In this document: piece after piece, positions 54,834 to 62,905 of the stretch
Layout of the letters: each line of letters opens with the position of its first letter
Numbering within the stretch: the stretch's first letter is position 1
From: Streptomyces spongiicola
GTDB lineage: Bacteria; Actinomycetota; Actinomycetes; Streptomycetales; Streptomycetaceae
Reading direction: 5' to 3'
Length of the DNA: 64,000 bases
NCBI RefSeq assembly: GCF_003122365.1
Contig: NZ_CP029254.1
Span: forward strand, 248,001-312,000
Program-made: the position numbers and the translations under genes
The notes under the pieces: generated by a model
Database searches by the model: none
Seen by the model: only the letters and a program-made list of their open reading frames with translations
What the model was told of the DNA's origin: nothing

Positions 54834-55007
54834 GCCGCGTCAGGCGACGTTCGCCCCGTCGCGACGCCCGGCACGGCGACTCGCCCCGTTGCCGCGTCGC
54901 CGAACCAACCGAGCAGCCCACCACGAGGCCGATCCGGCGCCCTGCGACGCACCGCACCCGACGCCGCTCCGCGCCGCCGCCGACGGGCGAACCTCGCCTG
55001 ACGCGGC
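54834..55007. other. 174-bp inverted-repeat element just after the kinase gene
   Basis: Arms 54834-54856 (GCCGCGTCAGGCGACG...) and 54985-55007 are complementary at 22 of 23 positions, starting 1 nt after the kinase stop (TAG 54830-54832). The 128-nt interior is gene-free. It could be a long-stem terminator or a MITE-like insertion. Confidence 0.5.
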
Positions 55008-55077
55008 ACCAGTGGTGCGGGCTGCGCAAGTCCCTCCCGGCCCGCGGGCGGACGGAGCTGCTTCCGCAACTCGCTCC

Positions 55078-55165
55078 CACTGATCCCAACGATCCCAATG
55101 ACCCCACTGACCCCACTGACCCCGCTGATCCCGCTGATCCCGCTGATCCCGCTGATCCCGCTGGC
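55078..55165. repeat. 9-bp tandem repeat (CTGATCCCG-type)
   Basis: About nine to ten copies of a 9-bp unit drifting from GATCCCAAC through GACCCCACT to CTGATCCCG. It reads as GIS/GVS tripeptides on the minus strand but lies outside any credible gene. Confidence 0.8.
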
Positions 55166-55247
55166 CGGCTCCGGAGGCGATGGAGACGGTCCCGGACCTG
55201 CACGAACAGCGGCGCGGGGCGGGCGGCCAGGCGTCACCGCACCGGGT

Positions 55248-56144
55248 TCAGGCTCCTTGCGGGCGGGTCGCGTAGAAGGCCACGGCAGAGGCCGCGGCGA
55301 CGTTGAGCGAGTCCACTCCCGCGGCCATGGGGATGCGGACCCACTCGTCGGCCGCGCGCAGGGCGTCGACCGACAGCCCGTCGCCTTCGGTGCCGAGCAT
55401 CAGCGCCAGCTTCCCGTACCGGCGGGCTGCCAGTTCGTCCATCGTGACCGACTTCTCGTCGAGACACAGGGCGGCGGTCACGAAGCCGTGCTCGCGGAGG
55501 ATCTCGACGTCCTTCGGCCACGAGGCCAGCCGGGTCCAGGGGACGTGGAAGACCGCTCCCATCGACACCTTCACGGCCCGTCGGTAGAGAGGGTCGGCGC
55601 AGCGCGGGGTGAGCAGGACCGCATCCACGCCCAGAGCGGCCGCGTTGCGGAAGGCGGCCCCCAGGTTCGCATGATCGACCATGTCCTCGAAGACGGCGAC
55701 GCGCCGAACCGCGCCCTGGCGCGGACCCGGGGGCGGTGCCGTGCCGGCGCCGGTGCGCTCGCCGGCCGGCTCCGCGTCGACGACACGGTGGGCGCTCCGC
55801 AGCAGCTCCCCCACCGCCGGCAGCGGCTTGCGCTGCATGGACGCGAGGGCGCCCCGGTGGACGTGGTAGCCGGTGACGCGCTCGGCGAGGTCCGGGCTGA
55901 CCGCGTACACCGGTGCCGGGACCTCGTCGATCACGTCGCGCATGACGTCGACCCACTTGGCGGACAGCAGCATCGAGCGCATCTCGTAACCGGCGTGCCG
56001 GGCACGGCGGATGACCTTCTCGCCCTCCGCGATGAAGAGGCCCTCGGCGGGCTCGCGCCTCCGCCGCAGTTCGACGTCGGTCAGCCCCGTGTAGTCGCGC
56101 AGGCGCGGGTCTTCGGGGTCGTCGACGGTGATGAGATCTGCCAC
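55248..56144 (-). CDS. SPOUT-class (TrmH/SpoU) RNA 2'-O-methyltransferase
   Basis: 298 residues. N-terminal substrate-binding domain (about 20-100: EPAEGLFIAEGEKVIRRARH) and C-terminal SPOUT knot. Seen: motif 1 DHANLGAAFRNAAALG, motif 2 ALMLGTEGDGLS, motif 3 RIPMAAGVDSLNVAAASAV, the trefoil-knot signatures. The target (tRNA or rRNA) cannot be told from sequence. Start GTG 56144 (VADLITVDDPED), about 65 nt downstream of the cobA-like stop on the same strand, possibly the same transcript. Confidence 0.92.
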   Translation of the reverse strand: MADLITVDDPEDPRLRDYTGLTDVELRRRREPAEGLFIAEGEKVIRRARHAGYEMRSMLLSAKWVDVMRDVIDEVPAPVYAVSPDLAERVTGYHVHRGALASMQRKPLPAVGELLRSAHRVVDAEPAGERTGAGTAPPPGPRQGAVRRVAVFEDMVDHANLGAAFRNAAALGVDAVLLTPRCADPLYRRAVKVSMGAVFHVPWTRLASWPKDVEILREHGFVTAALCLDEKSVTMDELAARRYGKLALMLGTEGDGLSVDALRAADEWVRIPMAAGVDSLNVAAASAVAFYATRPQGA

Positions 56145-56208
56145 AGGGTGATACTGCCTTGTCCGGGAGGAGGTGCCAACGGGTGGAGCGGAGTTCCCTT
56201 ACCGCCGG

Positions 56209-57486
56209 TTACTTGCGGGGGCCCTCGGCGACGACGTCGCCGATGACGATGACCGCGGGAGGCCGGACATCCCGCGCCCGGACCGTCTCCGCGACCGTCG
56301 CGAGCGTCGCGTCCACCCGGCGCTGAGCCGCCGTGGTGCCCTCCTGCACCAGCGCGAGGGGCGTGTCCGGCGCCTTGCCGTGGGCGACGAGGGTCTCGGC
56401 GATGGCACCGATCTTGTCGACGCCCATCAGGATCACCAGTGTGCCGGTCAGCTTGGCCAGCGCCTCCCAGTCGACGAGAGAGCGGGGGTCGTCCGGTGCG
56501 ACATGGCCGCTGACAACGGTGAACTCGTGCGCCACACCCCGGTGGGTGACCGGGATACCGGCGGCGGCGGGCACCGAGATCGAGCTGGAGATGCCCGGCA
56601 CGACCGTGCACGCGACACCGGCCTCGGCCAGGGCCTGGGCCTCCTCCATACCGCGGCCGAAGACGAACGGGTCGCCGCCCTTGAGCCGCACCACCGACCT
56701 GCCCGCCTTGGCATGCTCGACCAGCGCGTTGTTGATGGCCTCCTGGGCCATGAAGCGGCCGTACGGGATCTTCGCCGCGTCGATCACCTCGACATGCGGC
56801 GGGAGTTCGTCGAGCAGGTCGCGGGGGCCCAGACGGTCGGCGATGACGACGTCCGCCTCGGCGAGCAGCCGGCGGCCCCGCACGGTGATCAGGTCGGGAT
56901 CGCCCGGGCCGCCCCCCACGAGCGCGACGAAGGGCGGACGGTCGCGGCTGTGCGGTGCGGCGAGGGAACCGTCGCGGAGCCCTTCGACGATCGCGTCCCG
57001 CACGGCAGCCGACCGGCGCGGGTCCCGGCCCGTGAGCACCGCGACCGTCACGCCTTCACTGCGCCCGGTGGCCGGTGTCCACGCGGTCGCCGCTTCGGCG
57101 TCGTCGGACCGCACGCACCACGTCTTCGTCCTGTCCGCCTCGGCGGAGGCGGTCTCGTTGGCGATCGGATCGCTGGTCGAGACCAGCGCGTACCAAGCGC
57201 CGGCGATGTCCCCCTCCCGGTAGCGGCGCCTGTCCCAGGTGATCTGGCCCGCTTCCGCCATGGCCTCGACCGACGGTGTCACGGACGGCGAGATCAGGGT
57301 GATCTCGGCACCGGCGGCGACGAGGGCCGGCAGACGCCGTTGGGCGACCTGGCCGCCACCCAGCACGACAACGCGCCTGCCTGCGAGGCGGAGCCCCACG
57401 GGATAGGCGGGGTACTCCTCGCGGGCAGCGTGCTGCCGCTGTGCGGGGGTCTCTGCGGGCTCGGTGGGCTCTGCGGGCTCGGCCAT
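56209..57486 (-). CDS. cobA: Uroporphyrinogen-III C-methyltransferase with precorrin-2 dehydrogenase domain (CysG-like)
   Basis: 425 residues. N-terminal about 150 residues form a Met8/CysG-N NAD-binding domain (RRVVVLGGGQVAQRRLPALV, then WYALVSTSDPIANETASAEA) that would oxidise precorrin-2 and perhaps insert iron. The C-terminal SUMT domain has VALVGGGPGDPDLITVRGRR, VRLKGGDPFVFGRGMEEA and VVPGISSSISVPAAAGIPVT. Together they lead from uroporphyrinogen III to sirohydrochlorin/siroheme or B12. Start ATG 57486 follows GAGGAG by about 10 nt. It lies with bluB-cobT and cobL, so a cobalamin role is likely; siroheme for nitrite/sulfite reductase is the alternative. Confidence 0.93.
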   Translation of the reverse strand: MAEPAEPTEPAETPAQRQHAAREEYPAYPVGLRLAGRRVVVLGGGQVAQRRLPALVAAGAEITLISPSVTPSVEAMAEAGQITWDRRRYREGDIAGAWYALVSTSDPIANETASAEADRTKTWCVRSDDAEAATAWTPATGRSEGVTVAVLTGRDPRRSAAVRDAIVEGLRDGSLAAPHSRDRPPFVALVGGGPGDPDLITVRGRRLLAEADVVIADRLGPRDLLDELPPHVEVIDAAKIPYGRFMAQEAINNALVEHAKAGRSVVRLKGGDPFVFGRGMEEAQALAEAGVACTVVPGISSSISVPAAAGIPVTHRGVAHEFTVVSGHVAPDDPRSLVDWEALAKLTGTLVILMGVDKIGAIAETLVAHGKAPDTPLALVQEGTTAAQRRVDATLATVAETVRARDVRPPAVIVIGDVVAEGPRK

Positions 57487-58272
57487 GGCGGGGCGGCTCC
57501 TCGGTGCGGCGGTGCGGGGGCCGCTGCGACGGTGAAGCGGCTGGTGGGGACGGTGGGGCGTCCCGGCGAACACGATACGGGGTGGGGGCCCGGCACTGCC
57601 GGGCCGCGGAACGGGACGGACACGGACACGTTCGTGGACATGGACCCGGACCCGGACCCGGACATGATCGTGGTCTCGGACACGGTCGCGATCCTGGACA
57701 CGGACTCGGACACGGTCGTGGTCTCGGACACGGTCGCGATCCTGGACACGGACACGGACACGGTCGTGGTCTCGGACACGGTCGCGGTCTCGGTCTCGGT
57801 CTCGGACACGGTCGCGGACACCGGCACGGTCGCGGACACCGGCACGGACGCGCAGCGGGCCGGGGCCTCGCGCGCCTGCGCGGAGGCAGCTTGCGCGTGG
57901 TGTGCAGATCCGGACTCTGCGGGCCTTCGCGTGCGCGGGCCCCGTCGACCCCAACGGCCTCGGCGGTCCCCTTCGCGTGCGCGCAGCCCCCTCTCCCGGC
58001 CCCGGGCACACCGGGTGGTTCACGCATTCGCGTGGGCGTGCGCGGGGCATCTCGCGACGATCGCGCCGCACGGACGTCCGGCACCCGCACGCCGACGCGC
58101 CGCGCACAGAGGCGTGGCTGCCGCGTGCTGACCGCTCGTACCCGACCGGGTGGCGGCCGCACGCCGACCGCCCCACACCGGCGCGTGGCGACCGCACGGG
58201 AACATGGCGCGGACGCACGGGAGCATGGCGCGGACGTACGGCACTGCGCCATACGTCCGCGCGAGCGCCGCG
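57487..58272. repeat. 786-bp spacer between cobT and cobA with nested 6-bp/48-bp repeats
   Basis: From about 57616 to 57850 the DNA is built of GGACAC/GGTCTC-like hexamers; within it a 48-bp unit starting TCGTGGTCTCGGACACGG recurs at 57668, 57716 and 57764. The minus strand reads as Arg-Asp or Ser-Val-Thr repeats in all frames, including one open into cobA, but this looks like simple-sequence expansion, not protein. The rest (57850-58260) is GC-rich and gene-free, with GCGCGGACG-type direct repeats next to the cobT terminator. Confidence 0.7.
58228..58262 (-). terminator. Terminator of the bluB-cobT fusion gene
   Basis: Arms 58228-58238 (GCGCGGACGTA) and 58252-58262, 13-nt loop, starting 11 nt past the stop codon. 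Confidence 0.7.
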
Positions 58273-61200
58273 CTACTTCTCCGTGACGCCCGCCGAGTCG
58301 AAGGTCGCCACCTCGTGCATCGCGCGGGCGGCGCTCTGGACGAGCGGGAGGGCCAGCAGCGCGCCCGTACCCTCGCCGAGGCGGAGGTCGAGGTCGACCA
58401 GGGGACGCAGACCCAGCTTGTTGAGGGCTGCGACATGGCCGGGTTCGGCGCTGCGGTGGCCCGCGATGCACGCCGCCAGGGCCTCGGGCGCGACCGCCCG
58501 GGCGACCAGGGCCGCCGCGCCGGCCGAGACACCGTCCAGGACGACCGGCGTACGCAGTGACGCGCCGCCCAGGATGAAGCCGGCCAGGGCCGCATGCTCC
58601 AGACCGCCGACCGCCGCGAGGACGCCGACGGGGTCGGCCGGGTCCGGCCGGTGGAGTTCAAGTGCCCGCCGGACGACGTCCACCTTCCGCGCGTGCATCT
58701 CGTCGTTGATGCCGGTCCCGCGCCCGGTGACCTCCGCCGGGTCGGCCCCGGTGTAGACGGTGATCAGCGCGGCGGACGCCGTGGTGTTGGCGATGCCCAT
58801 CTCACCGGTGAGCAGTGCCTTGTTGCCCGCGGAGACCAGGTCGCGGGCGGTCTCGATGCCCACGTCGATCGCGGCGTGGACCTCCTCGCGGCTCAGGGCG
58901 GGACCGGTCGTGAAGTCGGCCGTACCGGGGCGCACCTTCCGCGGCAACAGCCCGGGGGTGGCCGGGAGGTCGGATGCGACGCCGACGTCGATGACGCAGA
59001 CCTCCGCGCCGACCTGGCTGGCGAAGGCGTTGCAGACCGCTCCCCCACCGAGGAAGTTCGCGACCATCTGGCCGGTCACCTCCTGGGGCCAGGCCGTGAC
59101 GCCCTGGGCGTGCACCCCGTGGTCGCCCGCGAAGATCGCGACGGCGGCGGGTTCGGGGATCGGCGGCGGGCACATCCGGGACAGTCCGGACAGTTGAGCG
59201 GAGATGATCTCCAGCATGCCCAGCGCACCCGCGGGCTTGGTCATCCGTTTCTGCCGCTCCCACGCCTCACCGAGTGCCTTGGCGTCCAGCGGCCGGATGC
59301 CGGAAACGGTCTCCTGGAGAAGGTCGTGCGGTTCTGCGCCCGGCAGCGCCCGGCGGCCGTACGTCTCCTCGTGGACGACCCAGGACAGCGGCCGGCGTTT
59401 GGACCACCCCGCCTGCATCAGCTCGGGCTCCGCCGGGAACTCGTCGACATAGCCCACGCACAGATAGGCCACGACCTCCAGGTGCTCGGGCAGGCCGAGT
59501 GCGCGGACCATCTCGCGCTCGTCGAAGAAGCTGACCCAGCCGACGCCGAGCCCCTCGGCGCGGGCGGCGAGCCAGAGGTTCTCGACGGCCAGCGCGGAGG
59601 AGTACGGCGCCATCTGCGGCTGGGTGTGCCGACCGAGGGTGTGCCGGCCGCCGCGCGTCGAGTCGGCGGTGACGACGATGTTGACGGGTGTGTCGAGGAT
59701 GGCCTCGATCTTGAGTTCCTTGAACTGCTTGGCCCGGCCCTTGGGCAGCGACCTGGCGTACGCCTCGCGCTGGCGCTGGGCGAGTTCGTGCATCGAGCGC
59801 CGGGTCTCGGCCGAGCGGATGACGACGAAGTCCCAGGGCTGGGAGTGGCCCACGGACGGCGCGGTGTGCGCGGCCTCGAGGACGCGCAGCAGGACGTCGT
59901 GCGGGATGGGGTCGCTGCGGAAGCCGTTGCGGACGTCGCGGCGTTCCCGCATCACGCGGAGTACGGCCTCGCGCTCGCTGTCGGCGTACCCGGGGGCGGG
60001 CCTCCCACGGGTCTCCGCGGAATCCGCCTCGCGGTCCCCGCCTGCGGACGGCGCTGCCTCGGCGACCGGTTCCGCCCCGGCCGCCCCGGCTGGCTCGCTC
60101 CGCTCGTCCGGCTCGGACACGGCGGCGGACTGTTCGGCGGGCTGTTCGGCGGGAGGGCCGGCCGCGGTCCCGGAAACCGGCTGCTCGGCGGCCTGTTCCA
60201 CCGCGGCCCCAGGCCCGGTCTCGGTCTCGGTCCCGGTCCCGGTCTCGGTGTCCGGCAGCGTCCCGGCAGCGGGCTGCTCGGCGGCAGGTTCGGCTCCGGC
60301 CTCGGTGCCCGGCTGGGTCACGGCGACCGACTGACCGACGGCGGAGTCGCCCCCAGGGGCCGTCGGCCCCGCTTGGGCCGGCACGGTCTCGGCGGTGGCG
60401 TGCTGGGTGGTGGCGTGCTCCGCGATGGTGGCGTGCTCGGCGGTCGCCGGCGCGGTGCGCGATCCGGCGTCCGTGGAAGCCCCGGCCTCGGGCGCGGTCC
60501 CGGCGGCCGCGGGGGCGCCCGGTGCGGGCTCGGCCGTGGACGGGTCCCCGGTATGCGGTGCGGGGGACCCCGCGGGCTGCGCACCGTCGACGGCCTCGGC
60601 AGTCTCCCCAGTTTGCTCGGGCGGTCCGGTTTGCTCGGGCGGTCCGGTTTGCTCGGGTTCGGCGCCCGCATCATCCGCCGCCTCTCCCGTCCCGGGCTCG
60701 GCCTCGGTGACGGCGTCGGCCACCGCCGGCGGCTCCGCGGGAGCGCCGGGCGCCGTTGCGGCGACCTGCTCCGGAGGGACGGCGGGCCCCGCCTGCGCAC
60801 CTGTGACGACGGGTGCCGGTGCGGGCTCGGCGGCGGGCAGGGGCTCCGGCGCGGACTCCGGCCGAGCGACCCCGGCGGCCTGGGCAGCGATCCCGCCCGA
60901 GGGCGCGGCGGCCCCGGCGTCCGTATGCTCCTCGCCGGACTCCGGCGCCACCGCCTCGGAGGCCGGCGCCACCTCGGGCATCGGGGTGGGCCCGGCCTGG
61001 GACCCCGTCGGCGGGACGTCCTCAGCCGGTACGAGCTGCTGCTCGGCGGCCGTGGGCTCCGGAGCCGCGCCGGCAGGGGCTGCCGCCGGATACGGCGGGG
61101 CGGGCACCGTCTCGGCGGCGGGGCCGGCTGCCGGGCCCGCGGGGGGAAGCACGGTCTGCGGAGGGGCCGTTCCGTCGAGGGCCCCGGCGACCTCCTCGGG

Positions 61201-62520
61201 TACCGCTTCCTCTGGCACCGTCACAGCGGTCGGGGCCTGAGCCTGCTGCGCGGCACCGGGCCGGCCGCCCTGCGGCGGGGCCTCCTCCGGCTGTGGGCCG
61301 GGCGGCACTTCGGCGTCGTCGTGGGGCGTGTCGAGGTACTCCGGGCCACCGGGCGGCGGACCCGCAACGGGTGCCGCCACCGCGCTCTGCCGGGGCGCGG
61401 GACTGCCGCCTCGGTGCGCGGCGGGGCCGCGGTCCGCGAGCGAGCGGACGACACCGCTGTTCGCCTCGGGGACCGGCGGGCCCATGTGGAGGGGGCGGCG
61501 CGGCTGAGCCGGGGCCTGAACCGGCGCAGCGCCCGGCGGCATCCGCACACCACCGAGGTCGAGAGACCTGGAGTCCCGGCCGCCGGCCTCATGCGCACCG
61601 GCCTCGTGCGCCGGAGACTCGGCCGCACCCCGCCTTTGCGCAGACGGACGGCTCCGGGCCGCGGACCGACCCTGACCCACCGGCTGATCGTGACCAGACT
61701 GATCGTGACCGGACTGTCCGTGGCCTGGCTGACCGGGGCCGGACTGTCCGTGGCCGTCCGGCCCCTGCCCAACCGGTCGGCCGTGGGCGGCACTTCGGCC
61801 CTGCTCCGCGGGCGGCTCCTCGGCCGGCTGCCGGCCCCCCTGGGCATTGGCCCGCCCGGCCGCCACGGCCTGGTCCGCCACCGCCGGCTCCGGCACCGGC
61901 GGCCGGGCGGCCGCCTGGGCGGGAACGCTCTGGGCCGGGACGCTCTGGGCCGGGACGGCGTGAGCGGCGGTCGCGTGAGCGGACACGGACGGCGCGGGCA
62001 GCGTCGGGGTGTGGGCGGCGTGCTGCTCGGCGGCCCGGGGAGGCCGCGGCTCGTCACCCGCGTACTGCTGCTGCTCCTGCGCGACCCGGGCGGGCGGCTG
62101 TCCGGGTGCGGCGGCCGCCGCGGCCCCGGGGTACGCGGGCACGGTCCGCGCTCCCGGAACCGGCGCGTGCTGGGCCGCCGCGGCGTCCTGGGCGGCCGGC
62201 GCCGACGGGTAGTGCCCTGCTCCGGGGGCCCCCGCCGGGACCGGCTCCGTCGCCACGGCCGGACTCGCCGTTTGAGTGGCGGCCGGGGGGGCTGCCTGAG
62301 TGGCGGCCGGGGGCGCTGCCTGAGTGGCCGTCTGCGGGTCGCTCCACGCCCCCTGCGCTCCCGGCATCAGGAGGAGGTCGTCGTCCTCGGGGACGGCTTC
62401 CGGGGCACCGCCGGAGTGGTCGAGGAAGGTGTACGTGCCGGGAGCGGGGACGCCCGGCTGCTCCACCATGCCTGCGTTCTCCGGCAGTCCCTCGCCCGGG
62501 ACCCGGCCGGTGTCAGTCAT
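58273..62520 (-). CDS. cobT: Disordered-BluB-CobT fusion: DMB synthase plus nicotinate-nucleotide:DMB phosphoribosyltransferase
   Basis: 1415 residues. Residues 1-about 850 are low-complexity Ala/Pro/Glu/Gln/Gly-rich with no fold visible, including local repeats such as PPEQTGPPEQTG and GQSGHDQSGHDQ. About 856-1062 is BluB (MRERRDVRNGFRSDPIP, HTAPSVGHSQPWDFVVIRS, MAPYSSALAVENLWLAARAE), the flavin-destroying enzyme that makes 5,6-dimethylbenzimidazole. About 1063-1415 is CobT (AIFAGDHGVHAQGVTAWPQE, GIANTTASAALITVYTGAD, catalytic Glu region LRLGEGTGALLALP), which activates that base to alpha-ribazole phosphate. Start ATG 62520 follows GAGGGG by about 6 nt and overlaps a six-codon upstream ORF. 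The fusion couples synthesis and activation of the B12 lower ligand. Confidence 0.95.
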   Translation of the reverse strand: MTDTGRVPGEGLPENAGMVEQPGVPAPGTYTFLDHSGGAPEAVPEDDDLLLMPGAQGAWSDPQTATQAAPPAATQAAPPAATQTASPAVATEPVPAGAPGAGHYPSAPAAQDAAAAQHAPVPGARTVPAYPGAAAAAAPGQPPARVAQEQQQYAGDEPRPPRAAEQHAAHTPTLPAPSVSAHATAAHAVPAQSVPAQSVPAQAAARPPVPEPAVADQAVAAGRANAQGGRQPAEEPPAEQGRSAAHGRPVGQGPDGHGQSGPGQPGHGQSGHDQSGHDQPVGQGRSAARSRPSAQRRGAAESPAHEAGAHEAGGRDSRSLDLGGVRMPPGAAPVQAPAQPRRPLHMGPPVPEANSGVVRSLADRGPAAHRGGSPAPRQSAVAAPVAGPPPGGPEYLDTPHDDAEVPPGPQPEEAPPQGGRPGAAQQAQAPTAVTVPEEAVPEEVAGALDGTAPPQTVLPPAGPAAGPAAETVPAPPYPAAAPAGAAPEPTAAEQQLVPAEDVPPTGSQAGPTPMPEVAPASEAVAPESGEEHTDAGAAAPSGGIAAQAAGVARPESAPEPLPAAEPAPAPVVTGAQAGPAVPPEQVAATAPGAPAEPPAVADAVTEAEPGTGEAADDAGAEPEQTGPPEQTGPPEQTGETAEAVDGAQPAGSPAPHTGDPSTAEPAPGAPAAAGTAPEAGASTDAGSRTAPATAEHATIAEHATTQHATAETVPAQAGPTAPGGDSAVGQSVAVTQPGTEAGAEPAAEQPAAGTLPDTETGTGTETETGPGAAVEQAAEQPVSGTAAGPPAEQPAEQSAAVSEPDERSEPAGAAGAEPVAEAAPSAGGDREADSAETRGRPAPGYADSEREAVLRVMRERRDVRNGFRSDPIPHDVLLRVLEAAHTAPSVGHSQPWDFVVIRSAETRRSMHELAQRQREAYARSLPKGRAKQFKELKIEAILDTPVNIVVTADSTRGGRHTLGRHTQPQMAPYSSALAVENLWLAARAEGLGVGWVSFFDEREMVRALGLPEHLEVVAYLCVGYVDEFPAEPELMQAGWSKRRPLSWVVHEETYGRRALPGAEPHDLLQETVSGIRPLDAKALGEAWERQKRMTKPAGALGMLEIISAQLSGLSRMCPPPIPEPAAVAIFAGDHGVHAQGVTAWPQEVTGQMVANFLGGGAVCNAFASQVGAEVCVIDVGVASDLPATPGLLPRKVRPGTADFTTGPALSREEVHAAIDVGIETARDLVSAGNKALLTGEMGIANTTASAALITVYTGADPAEVTGRGTGINDEMHARKVDVVRRALELHRPDPADPVGVLAAVGGLEHAALAGFILGGASLRTPVVLDGVSAGAAALVARAVAPEALAACIAGHRSAEPGHVAALNKLGLRPLVDLDLRLGEGTGALLALPLVQSAARAMHEVATFDSAGVTEK

Positions 62521-62537
62521 GCGTACCCCTCGCCCAT
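62517..62537 (-). CDS. Six-codon upstream ORF coupled to the cobT fusion
   Basis: ATG GGC GAG GGG TAC GCA TGA (peptide MGEGYA) begins 17 nt before the cobT ATG, with AAGGAG 8 nt upstream, a better ribosome-binding site than that of cobT itself. Its TGA overlaps the cobT start as ATGA. Probably a translational-coupling leader rather than a functional peptide. Confidence 0.4.
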   Translation of the reverse strand: MGEGYA

Positions 62538-62905
62538 CGGTTGTGCTCCTTCAGACCTTCGCCCGGGGCGCCCGGTCGCGGCACGCACCCGTGCCCCTCA
62601 CTACGAGAACGAGCATGTGCCCCACGCGGCACGAAAGCCCGCGGACACAAGCATTGTCGTGGGCGTTCGCGTCCGTGGCAGCAGGATCCGCCTCGGTCGG
62701 CTGTGGACTGCGCCACGTTGCGCGTCCCCCCGGTCGCGCCGTACCACAGCAGGGCCCTCGGCAACCCCCTCTTTCCGGCACTGACCGGGGGTCTCCCGGC
62801 GGGGCCGGGAGGGGGAATGGACCAACGGCCGGCTGCGGTGCAACGATCGGCCAGCCTACCCCGCCGGGGTTCGGCGCCCGGTTCAGGGGGGCGGTCGGCG
62901 GCAGG
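62521..62905. promoter_or_regulatory. Leader region of the bluB-cobT gene
   Basis: 385-bp spacer after cobL. A -10-like TAGGCT lies at 62858-62853 (minus strand), which would leave a leader of about 325 nt, long enough for structured control, but I see no convincing -35. I looked for cobalamin-riboswitch landmarks: a GCCGGGAGACC string resembles the B12 box loosely, and the rest of the aptamer is not recognisable. Confidence 0.35.

Noticed and set aside
57487..58218. In-frame N-terminal extension of cobA encoding Arg-Asp dipeptide repeats
   Set aside because: Comes from GGACAC-type simple sequence; the extension lacks a plausible start with a ribosome-binding site, and ATG 57486 has a good one.
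58594..62784. A 1396-codon plus-strand frame opposite the bluB-cobT fusion, Gly/Arg-rich
   Set aside because: Antisense shadow; the minus-strand frame carries recognisable BluB and CobT.
62521..62905. Cobalamin riboswitch upstream of bluB-cobT
   Set aside because: Only a loose B12-box-like string is present; the conserved aptamer segments were not found. A covariance-model search would settle it.
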